A stretch of 64,000 bases of DNA from Telmatactis stephensoni (taxonomy: Eukaryota; Cnidaria; Anthozoa; Actiniaria; Isophelliidae): positions 186,001 to 250,000 of the forward strand of contig JALIZF010001438.1 in the NCBI GenBank assembly GCA_029948255.1, given 5' to 3'. A program made the translations under genes and the position numbers. Below the pieces are notes generated by a model that saw only the letters and a program-made list of their open reading frames with translations, did not search any database and was not told the DNA's origin. Of the stretch, positions 1 through 15,300 are shown in pieces; positions within the stretch are counted from its first letter, which is position 1, and every line of letters begins with the position of its first letter.

Positions 1-251
1 AATTGTGCTCCCTACTATTTTGATTTTTTCACACTATTTCACAAAAGCATGGTCAATCTACGCTGTCTAACTAGTTTTGTCCCACCAAGCTGCACCTTTT
101 AGGGTTAAGCTGTGTTACACATACAGATAGTATAGCTTATACAGGTATAAACTACTCAATGATCCTCAATTAATGAGCACCGTAAAATAGGCAGGAATGA
201 AGACCCAGGAAAAACTCGGCAACAGATACTGAGACCGATCGATCATTATAG
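1..251. other. Presumed intron of the receptor gene, upstream of the first visible exon
   Basis: No coding signal is recognised here. The stretch ends in a plausible acceptor just before the MAM-like exon at 252. Confidence 0.4.
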
Positions 252-2528
252 GTATCGTTTGAGGCAAGTATGGGATCAAGTGACAGTTCAAGTATTGCTT
301 TGGATGAGATCCACCTTTCTGATAACTTGACCCTCTGTCAAGGCCATCATAAGGGACTGGCTATTGATTTGCTGCCTGCTGAATTCAAATCAGGTATAGA
401 GTTCTACAGTTAAACTAATTGTTATTCTGACACGATTACATAGCAAATTAATTGATTTAAAATATGAAAATTTATATATGAGTAGTTTTTTTTAATGGGG
501 TTGTTTGAAGAAATACATCTTTTTTTTCGTTTAACATAAAGCAAACTGCAGTTTCAATGAAACAATGTGTGGATGGAGGACTGTAACAAATAAAATGACA
601 CAAGACGGCCTACAGTGGTATTTTGGAAGAAAAAGTACACCCAAAGGTTAGACATTGACACAGAAAAGAAAGATAATTTAAAATAACTCAAAAGGCTTTA
701 TAGGCGCACGAGGTATTTTACCTTTTTACATCACTACTTCGAGTTGATATACATTTTTCAGTTCCAAGAGAGAAAAGTAGTATGCTGGCTTTTTTTTTTA
801 AATAGAGGTCACAGATAAAAAAATCAGGAATTATCTTTTTTTTACCATTTAAAAAAAAGAAAAGTGAAAAATATATGCTTTCCCCAATATATAATAGTCC
901 AGGTCAACTTTATGCATGTACGTAGCCTCGTCTTGATACTTTTGTATGTGGCAAGTGAAGTGTATCTCGGAAAACGGTTATTGAATGCTAACTAATTTTT
1001 GTCCTTTAGATTTTCAGTCGAAGTACATCTATACAAAAATATACCACAACAGGTCTACAGAAAAAACTAAGGCGTACCTTCTTAGTCCTCGCTTGTCTTC
1101 TCCATATTGTATGAGTTTAAGCTACAGCATCATGAATGTCAACAGTACCCTTGAAGTGGTTTTGTTTAGAATGCGAAACCCACGAGTTGTCTTCAAACTA
1201 TGGCAAAATAACAACAGTCTCAACAGATTGAATAGGATAATCACTGACCAAATGACGTTATCATACAGTGATTCATATCAGGTACGAGACTGATGATATA
1301 GTTTAATCTTAGATGGATGGATGGATGGATGGATGGATGGATGGATGGATGGGTTAGTGGGTGGATGGGGGCTGGATGGATGGGTGGGTGGAAAGATATG
1401 GATCGATTAATTGATTGATCGATTGTTTGATTGATTGATATATAGATAAATGGATAGATGGATTGACTTAGTAATTGCTTAATTTCAAGGTCGTTATCAT
1501 CGCTACGCCTACTTCAACTAAAGAAGATATGTCATTGTATGATGTTACTTTTGAACATGGACTATGTAATGTTGACTACACCAACAAAGGTAATTAGCCC
1601 CTGTCAAACTTTTATCTCATTATTAAAGCGTTATTCAATTAAATCACTGCTGTTTACCCTTAACAGGGAGCTGCAACTTCGAAGAAAGACCACTGAAAAG
1701 CGGCATGTGTCTTTGGCGTATCATCGGTGGATGGGGACGAATTCGGGAAAAAGACTTGAAACTTCCTGAGGGATTTCAGTCAAAGACTGGTGCAGGTACA
1801 ACCCTATCGATCGAGATTACCCTTTAAGTGTATTGTTTTTATATTTTAACAACGCAAATTATAGCATCTGTCTTCAGACAAATCATCATATTGCATACCT
1901 TGACTTAAATATGACAATATATTACAATTTCCATATAGATAGCACATCTACTATAATTTCTATCCACACAAAGACCATTTTACCTGGGAAACTGAATCAT
2001 CTAATTAGTCCTTGGTTGATCGGAAGCAAGTGTATGAATTTCAACTACATGATTTATGGATATGGAGAAGCCGAACTCCTTGTCGCAATCTACGCAAAAG
2101 AAATTGATGCTTCAAAACCAAAGCTTTTGTGGCTCAGGTCGGGACCCAGAAGCAATAAATGGTATACAGGAGAAATTTATTATAACAGCTCGGTTCCGTA
2201 TCAGGTATATATATAAAAAGAAAAACTGGAGGGCATGTACCCCCATCCCCGTGGGCGCTACGGCCCTGAATAAACAGTTATTATTCCCATTGTTTTAGCT
2301 CCTTTAATTCACTATTTCCTTCATTTGTTTTAGCCAACCAACCATCCATCCACCAATTTCTCTTCTTCTTCCGTCCTTCCTTCCAGCATTTTTTTGATGA
2401 ACTTTGATAACACCTTTCTTCGTAGATTCTTATCGAAGCTCATAGGTCGAATGGTCAGGGTTCTCGTTACGACTGTACTGCAGCACTAGACGATATTATG
2501 TTTGCAGAAAGTTTCTGCGATCAAAAAG
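252..2528 (+). CDS. Exons for one partial and two complete MAM domains (visible residues 1-372)
   Basis: The first visible exon (252-393) reads as the end of a MAM domain, with the pattern ..[12 protein letters not shown]. Two full MAM domains follow, each made from three exons of phase 1-1, 1-0 and 0-1: 542-646 + 1010-1281 + 1490-1589, then 1667-1795 + 1939-2204 + 2426-2528. Each begins with a CSFN/CNFE..C.W start, has a middle exon with SP..C..Y...G and LW, and ends with an aromatic-rich strand and a Cys. MAM domains are extracellular adhesion modules. The third is best conserved at its end (AALDDIMF). The intron at 2205-2425 holds a retroelement-like tail. Confidence 0.75.
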
Positions 2529-5500
2529 GTAAAAATAGTGAAAAGGGGATGCTGACGATCAAACAGCTAGCGGGTCACCAAATGAATTTCGAATGAATTT
2601 GTAGCACTAACAAATCTGAAGTTTATGTATTTTCTTTTCTGATGATCTTAGAACTACTCGCTTACTACATTTCAATGAATTACAACCAAGCCAAATTCGG
2701 CTTCAAACATCAGCCATTACGATCGCGAGTCAACGGTTTTTCAGAGGTCATGAGACTTCAAATTCAAAGTGATCCTAATAATCCTTTTGGTGAATTGTAC
2801 TGCATATACAAAGAATTTTACTACACCTCACCTGAACTGCCCCCTGACGAATACAACCATGCACTGGATTGCTTTTATAGCAATAAAAGTGACAACAAAG
2901 AAAAGATCTATTTGTTGATGACTGAAACTGGAGAGATGGACATAAAGATGTCAAATGTTCATCAAAGTAAATGCTACACGCCAATGTCCACATCAGTGAT
3001 TTCTGTCAAAACAGCACGTTTTATGCATATATCAGGTATTACAAAATAATGGAACCTTTCAAGTAAAATTGTCTATAAAATGCACTATAATCACGCGTTG
3101 GCCGTGCGAATCGAAAAAGAGTGGGCATCTACAAAATATTTCAGGAATTCATGTGTCTGTTGTTTTTTGGCTAATCAGAAATGATTCTCTAACCACAAAG
3201 ATAATGATCAAGTTCATGATTTGGCCGAGAGACATTCTCACAATACTTCTAGGTACCCACGGTTTCTCGGTTTGCACCGCAGTAATTGATTGACAGTTTA
3301 AACAAATGACACGGTAGTCTATGAATCATAAAGTACAAAGCAAGCGCTTTGGCAGGCAAAACAGTAACTGTATTCCTCAAAATATTAAGATCGGCAGCAG
3401 CATAAATGATGAGCTTAGAAGGCCATGGATAAGGACTTTTTGGATAAAAAGACGAAACGGCTGTTCCTATATTTGTTTTTATAGATTCATCTCCGTGTGG
3501 TCTTGGGTGGCACCATGTAGCAAACTCCTGCTTTCTTTTCATTCGTGGAGTCGGTGAATCAGGTTTCCAATCGTACAACAGGAGATGCGCCCAAATGAAT
3601 GGTGTATTGGCCACACTGAAATCTCAAGAGGAAATAACATCAATATCGGCATTGACAAAGCGATTGAATTTACCCATATCCAAATTTGCAACTGGCTTTA
3701 AAAGAAAAAAAGTATGGGCGTGGATAAACGGATCGAAGTCTTTTGTCTTTGAATTGCAAAAACTTAACAAAAGTGCATCGGTAAATTGCGGGACAGTTTC
3801 CAAGGTTAACCCCGAGAAAGGATGGAACTTGGATGCAGTAGGCTGCACTGAAAAACATGGCTTCATTTGTGAAGAAGTGTTAGGTAAACTATTAATGATA
3901 CTTGAAAAGGCACAATTCTTAAAGATTGCAAGTTGTCCCAAATATCAGAAGTCATGCTACTTGGAAAGTGATTTGCATTCTCATCGACTCTATTTGATTG
4001 ACGCATGCAAGAGAATCGCGAAAAATCATTTTAACTTGTTTTTCTTTCCTTACGCAGATCTACCAAATCCTGTTGCTATTTATCCACTGAATGCAGCTAG
4101 CGGGGCCGGCGAAAAAAGTCCAGATCCTCTTCCTAGTGGAAAAGCAAATAATATCGTATTTACTGAAGGACCACAGGGACAAAATAATGCTTCTTTTCTG
4201 CTGAATAGTACACATGGCAGTGTTATTTCCATCCCAAACAACGGGAACCTTGATTTAAAGTACTCCATAACATTAATAGCTTGGATCTTTCCAGTTATTG
4301 GATATGGAAGTATCATTAGATATCAACAAGGTCCAGCTCTTGAGTTGATAAATTCAACATCCCTAAAAGCATCCTTCGTTTATTCCGAAAATAACCAAAA
4401 CGTGGTTTCAACGATAATACTACGCGGTATAAAACAAGTCACCTGGAACTTTGTTGGGTGTTCTTATGATTTCAACACTGGTTTTGCAAAATTATGGATT
4501 GGGAACACAACGAAGTCGCGATACATTGGAAAACAAAATGTTCTCTCAACGGATTTAGATGTTATTATTGGTGGTCAAAAAAAGGTCGAAAACAGAGGAA
4601 CAATTCCTCCTGGAAGATACTCTCGCCAAGCCATTACAGGGCCAACCCCTATACTTTATAATTTTCGAATCGCAAATCTGCAGATTTATGATGTAGCATT
4701 AAGCAAAAGTGAAATTCAAAAAGCAAGAAAAAACACTCTAGGAAAAGGTAAAGTTTATTACAGTGAAAAAAAGGTTGCATCGCGACCCATTTTTGTTTAA
4801 TTTTTTCTGATCCGGGGGGCGAGAGCTTTTGGTTGTTAGAATTCTCATATGCTCTACCCACGAGGATGATAGTATACCAACACCAACAACAACAGCATCA
4901 CATGCTCTCATGTTCTACAAGCTTATGAATACCTTACCGTTTATTTAGGATGTCGTCCTGGGTTTATACCAGTGAGGGGTAGATGCTTTCTAATTTCTAC
5001 AACAAAAGTAGATCACCGTTCAGCTTCACAACAATGTAAGAATGTCAGTGCAAGCTTGGCCAAGATTGACAAAGAATATGTTAAGAAAGGTGTCTCATCA
5101 ATTCTTGATCGTCAAAAAATTCGGCTGGCTACATATCACATCGGACTGAAGGCTAGATCCACATGGACAGGATCCGATGGTAGACCACTGCCGAACAACA
5201 TGTGGGCCAAAGACTACCCAGTCCAATCAGGGCTTCCTGATAAAGTTGCAATAGACTCCTCGTTGTCCAAATTAGTGACCATGAGATATGATGGGAGTAA
5301 CGTAGGAGGTTTTTGCATGAAAACTGATTGTAAGTATTATGATTTGAAAAAAATAATTGATAATGTCAAAGATTCAATTCCTTATTCTTTATAACGCTTC
5401 TTTTCAGTAAACATCGCCTTTAATTGTACAACGACTTCTTCACGTCCTACCAAGGGATCAAAATCAATCTTTGCAGTCGATGGAATCACCGAGTCGTGTT

Positions 5501-8500
5501 TTGTCAGCCAAAAGGTAAAAACAAGACCACGTTAACGTTGTATCGTGCATACTCTTTTTGAATAATCATATTTTGTAGAACTAAACAAAAGTTTCATAAC
5601 TTGTTTCAGGAAAAAGATCCATTTATTAAAGTGTCATTTAAAGAAAAGGTGCTTATCAGAAAAGTTGTCATAACTGAAAACAAAGACTGTTGTGAACAAC
5701 AAAATCCCTTACTCGTACTGGCAACGGATGTCGACAATCAAACAACACATTGTAATTTATCGCCGAGAGTCCGAAATCGTGGAATGTCAACATACTATTG
5801 TATGCTTCGTAATCATGCAGCTCATTTAAAAGTGGCAAGAATGGAAGGCAACTCTACGCTGGTGCTTTGTGAAGTGGAAGTTTATGCTGACGGTATGTAT
5901 CGCTATTGTGAAACGCGCGTTGAAGATCTTAAAACTTCAAAAAATATATAGCATTTTTGTAAAACATTATTTTTATATAAAGAATGCTCCAATAGCATGT
6001 AAAATTGAGTGACGCGACAATTAGAAGCCATGGTTATAGACCGGTTATAGCTCAAAACACTCGAGTTCGATGTCGGCTAGTATATTTACAGTCTCCCAAA
6101 TCATCACATTCCTATGTATTTCACGTTCTCCAACATAACGTCTATCTATATGTATCTCTTTATAAACATTCTTTGGCCGATTAAGTGATTAAAACTAATC
6201 CCATTTTTGGTTAAGATAGAGACGAAAAAATTTTCAACGTTAACATGTACATAAATGCACTTCCAGAAACCAGGGTTAAATAGAAAGAATGCAATTGGTG
6301 TTAGTCCTCTTTCAAACATCCAGGCCAAGCTCAATGGATAGCATTCCTAATCAGTATATTATTATACAAGCATTTTAATATCATATGACTCTTCTTGGTC
6401 ATTATATATTCTCGGACACGCGCGCAATTCCGAGTCCGGATACGGTTTTTTTTCAGACTACCTTCGAAAATCTGTATGTGCTCCGTCACGTGAGTATTTC
6501 CAAAGGTTTTCTTAGATTCTTCTCATATGCTAATACCAAGTATACAATTATGTGCAGATGATTCTCATGGCGTTCTACGTGAAGTGTGGTTACATGACAA
6601 AAGTTTTGCTGAATTGAAAAGCTTCAAAGAATATACCAAGAAGAATCAACCAGATCTCTCCCATAAGATTGATTCCTTTCAAGCGCCAAAAAATGACCTT
6701 TATTACTATGGACAACGTTTATCGACATACCTTCAAGTAAGTTAGTGGAATTAGTAGAAAGACATTCAGACTTCTAGTTTTTAGCAACTGGGATTGCTTG
6801 ATGATGATGGTGACGATGGTGATGATGATGGTGATTATAATGATTACGGTTATAAAACAAATATTGTACACTAGCAAGTCCACTCGTGTGTACTACTCAG
6901 GACAAAGCCGTAAGAGGAGCCCGTTTTAAGCGCAAGCTTGATGGATAGTGCTAACACTACTTATGAGAATAATAATAACTGAAGATTATTATTTTCAGGT
7001 TCACCAGAGTGGATATTACAATTTTGACATAAGCTGTGAAGAAAGCTGCCAATTATTGTACAAACCGATGACAGAAATTTTTAAATCGCAATCAGAAGAA
7101 AAGGAACTTGTGACTTCAATAAAAGATGACAGGTTGGTTTTGCCACTCACAACAATGGTTAACATTCATGTTCAGTTGGTGACCACCGTTGTTCCATGTG
7201 TACTGCTAATTAACTATAAATGTGTACTCTAATGGATCCAATTGGTTGCTACAACAACTTTAATATATGAGCGTCTTTTAGACTATTTTGCTATTTGATA
7301 AAACTATCTAAGTTTTATCTTTATACTATATTTTTAGAAATACCAAAAAAATGCCAAAGAAAATCTTTCTTCATAAATGCATCCTGTATCGTCTCAAGGC
7401 TTATTTGATAACGGAAATAGGAAATGAACACATGAACGTACGAATGGGACTAAATTCAGGAGGAAATCCTGAGACACCTATCCCCAAGAATTTACTTCAC
7501 TCAACGCTAAGTGGTGAGAAGCTAAAACTCAGTAATCATTATGATAGGAAATATGAATAAATAAATATTATGCATGATGTATCAGGATATGTTTCGTACC
7601 CCTGTTCTTTAGGCTTCAACAGAACGTAAGCTTTACAACATTTTATAAAAAACTATCGATTTTCTGAAATGCTCAATAGATTTAGTTTTCAAATATGCTT
7701 TTAAAGTTATTAAGTTTTTCATTGCATTCATGTTACAGAAGCGTAAGTAAAATTCGATCTTGTGATTGCACATGGAATGTAATTTATGCTTAAAAAAGCA
7801 GTCCATCACAAGTATCACACTCTAAAGATGATGATCTAAACAAGGGTGTCTAAGATTCTTAATAGTTTTTTTGTTAAAAAATTATGGCGCTGCATGTTTG
7901 TTAGCAATGTCTCTGTGAAATTTATTGATAACTTCGGCGTAGGTTTGCAGCTAAAATATGATCGCATGATAGGTATCGGAAATCTGAGACACGCTGTTTT
8001 CGATCATTATTAAGAAGATGTGTTAGAATGCTTTTCACAAGGATAACTTCAATTCCATTAATTAATTAGAATGCACTGATCATGAGTTAAAGTTTCACTT
8101 TTGCTCTCCTCGGCCTAAAAAAAAAACTTTTTTACAATAAACACGCCGGGGCCAACCACCCCCCAAAATGGATCATTTAAGAATCATTTTCTAATCACTT
8201 TATAAGCATTAGATATATTTTGATGAAACTTTGTCAATGAAATAAAACCATTCTGGAAAATTTTTTCTTGGTATTTTGGACATTGATACTATGACGTCAT
8301 TATCAATGTTGCAATTTTTTGACAATTTTTCAAATTATGAATTCAATGTTTCTAAGTTTCAGTTTGAAAGGTACTATCCAGAGGAGCTCAAATCTGAAAA
8401 CCGTTTTACGATAGAATCAATATTTGATGAGTTATAAGAAATTAAATAATAGACAAACCACCCCTCCCCCCTCACCCAATTTCTTTACGAAGATTTAGGA

Positions 8501-11500
8501 AAACAAACCTCTTGGTAAAATTTTTTCTGTAATGATTTAAATCAGTCTATTTTTGCCTGGGGGTGGCCCCAGCGTGAAAAAACCTAATAATGCAAAATCA
8601 TATTTGAAAACTATATTCTTTCACATTTTTGAAAAGGTATTACTTTTGAAATATTGTAAAGCCTATGTGATTTAAAAGTCAAAAGACATAGGGGTCCGAA
8701 AAGTACCTTAAACAGTTTGATTCTGTTGAAACGTTCCATTTAACACCTATATATAATAATTGCACGTTGACAACGGAGTATGACATTTACTGACACCCAC
8801 TGTTGAATTGCATTGATAATTTAGAGTTGCTCTGAAAACGTTTGACTTGAGTATTTTGCTTTTACTCTTAATCAGGACAGACAACGTTTGAGGTGTCATT
8901 TGGTATCAATAACAAAGCTTCTTTTTTCGTTGATTCTGCTGTGAATATTACTGGTAAGTTGACAATGAAAGAAGATGTGGCATTTAAGCATCATATTTGT
9001 CATATATAAGAAGAAAACCAAACTAAAAATTAAAACATTTCAATCCAGAGAAAATTATTTGGTGTTTGAGATAGGGCATATTTCGATTTAACACCACTAA
9101 CTTGAACCAAGGTAATTGATCTTCGTATTACTGATCATTGTAAACCATTTTGAAATTCATTTATTCCCATTTATGCTATCTCTATGTAAGTGATCATACA
9201 ATTTCCTACTGCTGGGGGACTGGTCGTACTTGAATTTATTTGACAAATATATTGATTCTTGTTTGTTTTGTTGTTGTTTTTCTTCTTCTTTTTTTTTTCT
9301 TCCAGGAACCTATCGCTTTTGCTGTCTGGGTAAATGCCCAAATTGCTCGTTATCTTTATACGACCGCAAAACTTACTCACTGTTGACCACCTTCACTGAT
9401 ATGTCATGCAAAAGGAGGAGCTTTAATTTGGTTTTAGAGCAATATTATCATATAGGGAACCATGCTCTAATGGTATGTTGAAACGATTGTATGCTTTAAC
9501 AAAAGAAGATATGGTTCGATAACTCAAATAACTCAAAGATTTTACACACAAACTAATTCAATCGCCTTTGTTAAATGGCTCAACAAAGGTGTGACCTCTT
9601 TAAGTAGTATAGTAGGCAACTAATCGGGAGTGGGGAGTGGGGAGTGGGGTGGGAGTGGTTAATATGGCCCATCGCCAGCCTTCACTAAAAGGATTCCGTA
9701 ATACAAATCAGAAAAACAGGTTAAAATTCTTCATCTTAAATTTTTTAGATATCTTACGACCGCCGTGCATATTCACATATCAACAAGGTAGTTGGACATC
9801 TTAATATCAAACGTAAGTGAAGGATTAGTGAAGGAGTCTTGTTTTACGGTCGTTTCCAGTGAATGCAAAGTCCGTCAGTATAGACTCCGAAGGTTTGAGT
9901 TTGTGTACTGCTTAAAGTTCTGTTACCTTCTGTATAGACGCTTTTTGAATCACAATTTTGAGCAGCCAAATCGCATGGTTGATGATTTAGCCTAACACAC
10001 ACACATATATACCTATTTCAAAAAAGGTTGTCCTGTGAGAGGTCGCAAGCCTATGCGACTAGACCGAAAAGGAGCATGGGTAGCTGCAAAAATTCCCTCT
10101 TTTTCGCATTGGTCTTGATTTTAGAATCAGCAAATGAAGCTCTTTGATCTACTAGGTCATGGCAAGCTGAAGATGAATTATGGTGTGGAATGGATATTTG
10201 TGTGGTTTTATAGCTTTAGTAATGTTTACCCATGCTTCCTTTCGGGTGAGTCGCGTAGGCTTTTGCCGACAACGTTTATTGAAATAAGTGTATAGTTGTG
10301 TTATGTACAGTACAAACTACAAATTACAATCAAACCGATGTTATGCGCGCGTTGTAAGTAGCGTCGGTTTTGAACTTCATTTTGTTGCCCTAATTGGTAA
10401 TTGTGGAAAATAAGTGTTCGCATGAAAATACAGTGTTGAATTTTTACTTGCCCTGATCACCCATAATGCAACGCTTTGGACAAACTTAAAATGCTTGCGC
10501 AATGCAATGCAATGCTTGCTTTGGACAAACTTAAAACTCCGGGTAAACCCCAATTAACGCAAAATTGCGTAAGTTAATAATTTTTTAATCTTAACTTTCT
10601 CTGAAACACATATAACATCTTTAATACCAACTGTCATTTTCAGCTGTTACTGTACGGGAATGTTCCTTCAACAATGGAATTTGTAAATGGCTCATCCCCA
10701 CAAAAGATGGGGCTTGCTGGAAAATCGTGACAGATAGAACAGGTCTGACTATAACTAAAAACATCGGTTAAGCGTGAGGGGCGCAATCGACTACAGACAT
10801 TACTGATATGCTGAGCTTCACACAACCCAAATCTGACCCCGAGGCCCGCTCGACAGGGTTGGTTGTAAAGGAGGGAGGAAAACCGGAGTACTTGCATGGC
10901 AAATGAACGATTGACCCACTCTACTTACTTAGTGCCCAAGTTGGACCAAAGCGGTGATAGACGAGCGGTGAACCACTATGTCACCACTACAAACCACAAG
11001 AAGCCAAGGTGGCCAAGCGATGAGAGCGTCAGTCAGTCATCTCTGCGAGCCCTGGTTCGATTCTCCGACGTAGCATCAACATTTGATTTGTGTTCGTTCT
11101 CTACCTTGCTCTGAGAGCATTTTTTTCAGGTCCTACGGTTTTCCTTCCTAAGTAAAAACGAGCTAGCGAGCTGAGAGATGTGTGCATAGAACATGAAAAT
11201 GAGTGAGAGTACAATGTCCCGTAATTGGTGGAAAGCCGCGCTAGAACGCATTGGAAACCTTAATAATCAGTTATCAACTCTGAAGCTTGCGTAAATATAT
11301 GTCTTATGATATAATGTCTAACCCTAAATCCCTTGTCAATATGGTTACCATCCTAGTTGTAAGTAAACATTCAGCGGCGTTTGTTTAAATCTTTCATCCC
11401 TACGCTTTTTTACCAAAAATATGAATCTCAGTAAAACTAAAAATGATATTCGAATCCTTTTTTACAGAACCTTCATCGTATATTATGATAAACGACTCAT

Positions 11501-12260
11501 GTTCCTCATCACTTAAAAGTACAGAGTTGCCATGGAAACCATTGCATGAATGGACTGGGTTGTGTATAGAATTTTTATATCGTATGTTATCTAAAAGTAA
11601 GGCCGTGCTTTCAGTCTCGAGTTATGATGTGAATGGTGAAAACACCCTCTGGAATTTAATTGGTTACCATGGCGATGGTTGGAAAAAAGGATATGTGGGT
11701 CTTTATGGTATCAAACAGAAGGTAAGCCGAATGTAGTTAAATACAGTCATTCTCAAAAACGTAGTTGTTCATGCAATACATATCGCTTTTCATACTTAGA
11801 GAATTGAATGCTGGAAAACGTTGTTTCTGAATGAAGCAAAATCCTTATCATCATTACTTATATTGACAATGAGATGCATTGTAAAAGGGACACCGAACTC
11901 AAATGTAAAACTGTTGCTTTTAGCTGTGTTACTTTTGGTCGTATCCAATGAACAAAACGGACAGCATTATCCAAATAAAATTATCCAATTGATAAGAAGG
12001 ATATATATGCATCGAATAAAGCATTTTTTTGTTTTTGTATTTCGCAATTTTTAAAAGTGTGTTCTCTGTTTCTTTCAGATACTCTTTTATGTGGGATCTA
12101 CGAATACAACCGTTAATATAGCTCTGAAAAATATTAGCATTACTACACGAAATTGTTCAACTGAACCATCCTATGCAAGGCCAGGTATTTTATATTATGC
12201 TCAAATAATTACTGTCTTCCAAAGTGCTCTCTGCTCCCATTGCAATTTATAACTTTTCAT

Positions 12261-12313
<53 letters not shown>

Positions 12314-15300
12314 AATAGAGAGAAAGAAATACTAACACTCCTGATCAACCATTTTTCTAAAGGACCACTAAAAACTAAGTTTTCCAGTTAAATCACTTTT
12401 GTTGAAACCTCTCTTTGGGGACCTCCTCTTCTAAAATTCTCCTTGGTTGATTATCTTTCTAGCAATTTATAAAAAAAAAATATTTTAAGTATATGTTTGT
12501 GCGTAGGGATCATTTGATATTTTTAAATAGACGTCTCATCTACGCTAATATCTGGAAAACAGCGTAGATGAGACGTCTATTTAAAAATATCAAAATTAAT
12601 ATTGCTATCATAACAAGAGAACTTGAAGGACAATTAAAGTAAATTAAAGGTGTTATTACCCCTTTTTGTCTTTTATTTCTTTTTTAAAATAGCTTGTGTT
12701 TTGGTTTGACATCGCAGATTTCCAGTGTTCGAACAACGAATTTCAATGCGATAACAAAAGATGCATTAAAAAAGATTTTCAATGCAATGGCGATGAGGAG
12801 TGCATTGATGGATCTGATGAAAACGACTGTGCATGCAAATCTAATGAATTTGGTTGTCCAAACCAAATTGGAAAATGTATTTATTCAGAGAATCTGTGTG
12901 ATGGTGTTCCGAACTGCAATGATGGGACAGATGAAAGGAATTGTGGTAATTGTGGTAATAATCAATGATAATTTTTCCTTTTTAATAAAATGATCAGGTG
13001 AGAAGCAAAGGTGGTGTGCGTAGTGCGTTTCACTAGATCACACCAATCACAACTAGAATCCCAGTGAGAATCGTTTCTTTCTGACAAACTGGCCAAGCTT
13101 CGTATGAAAGAGCCAGTCGAAGATTTCTCGGCTCATAATTTTATTTCTGTTGGATGTTATCCCGTGTCTTTCTGCACCACGTGCCGCTTACCTCTCAACA
13201 ATGGCCCAGTGTTACCCACCCAGATTGTAGCCACCATCCTATCCTCTCGCTCCTCGAGTTTTTTAAGCTTTGCAAAATCGAGATGGGAGTTGATCGTTAT
13301 GTATTGAATATTGAGAGTAGTGGAAGTGAGTGGGGAGTGCGGGGTTCAGCGTCGCCTCTTAGGAAATGCCAATTGAAATGTTTTTGTTATTTACTTATTT
13401 GCAAGCTGCTTATACAACAGAATCAACTCTTTTGGTATGCATGTTAATTTAAATTTTCTTTCGAAATTTCCTTTTAGCTGAATGCAAAGACAAGTTTCAG
13501 TGTATTAATGGTAGCTGTATCGAATGGTCAAAAATCTGCAAAAACTCAAGTGTCTGTCTAGAGACCTCAACAACCAGCCCACTTATTTGTGGTAAGTTTG
13601 GACAGCTAAATAAATTAATACACCGAGAAAAAACAAAAAACAAAAAAAACAAAGACAAGTTGAAATCGTTTTAGGAAAGAAAAAACTTGACGAAGGACGA
13701 AGACGTAAGCAAGAAAGACGGAAAACGACATTGTTTCTGACAATGAACTTGCTATTCTAATGGCACGGCCAATTTCGAAGATTTTCTCGTATCGTATTTC
13801 CAAATAGTTCCGTTGTAAAATTTTTGAAAATTGAAATTGATACGATCTACTTGTGTTGAGTCAATAAGACTTGATGCTTGTGTCTATAAGCGAATAATTT
13901 TTGTTATAATACATTTTTTAAGGTGGCAGCGATTGTTTTCTTACTGATATCATATGTGCTGATTCTGTGAACGACGACGAACTGAAAGAAGGACAGTGCA
14001 GAGACCAGTGTAAGTCAATGATCAATACATTATATCACGTTTCAAACCCCACAATAATTTAAGGTTATTGTCATGATACTTGTCTTTAGTTTAGATTTTA
14101 GATTAGTTGTGTGTCTGTCTCTGCGCAAGCGTATCCGAGCCAATGCCAGGTATATATGTTGATATCCTGAGATTTTAATTTGTACCCGGTTCTCAGACTC
14201 GTCACCCGATTCTTGGATAGAGTCTTGGCATTTTTTCAACTTTCCAGACCTCACACGGACCTCATCAGTAAATTATTGAAAAACCGTTAGTGCATTTACT
14301 TCTCCATATCTGAAATCCTATTTTAATCCCGCGGAAAAAAAACTATCTGTCCTTTCTTCATTCATTGCCAAAACTATTACGACACTTTTAAGATTGTTGG
14401 AAATTGTAGCTTACGAATAATTAATTTAGAATCCTCCCTGCCCTCAGATCAATATTGGTCAGGTTTCAAGGTGGCATACATTGTCTACCTAAGCACTGAA
14501 CTGGGGGGGGGGGGGGGGGGATAGTGTTATGAAAAAAAGGAAGTGCTATGATATTACTAGCGTTTACGAAGTTGTACCTTCGTTTTTAGATTCTATAATC
14601 ATTTCTCCCTTTGTGAGACCCGCCTCCTAAATGTACCATCTCCGGTCCCGGCCCGGCGTAAAAATGGCAGGGCAAATTTGAATGATATCGCAATTCTTTA
14701 ATCGGAAAAAATTACGTAATGGATAACATTGCTTTGATTGATTAGTACAGCACATATGCTAAATTCATTTATAAAATACCCATCATATAACGCGCGCTCT
14801 CATTGGCCAAAGGACGCGTATATCTGCACATAGCATCTCGCGCGTGCTCATTTAGAATTTTTGGTCAAATAACCGAATACAAAACGTGTTCGAAGATAAT
14901 ATAAAATGAAATAAAAAATCGTTCCTAAACACGTTTTGCCAGATAATTTGTATTTTATAAAATAAATAGAAAACTTGCCCGCTGTGCTGGTTGCAGATTT
15001 AGAGCTCTTAGGGATTAATCACAACACTCGAGAAGTGTTGATAAGTACCCGAGAAGCTTCTCTTCTCTTGTTCTGATCAATCCCCGCGTGCTCTAAGTCT
15101 GCACATAGCACGCGCGGGTCTTTTCTATTTCTTTAATTGATAAGTTAACGGAACTTCAAAGTTTTTGCAAGAAGGAAGCGTATCGAAATAAGTGTCAGGA
15201 AACTTTGAAGTAGGTTATTGCAGACAAAGTCTTCCTTTTGTACATCTACCATTTCAATAAAATTTATTCTTTAGATAGAGCATCATTTCTTTATAATTGA

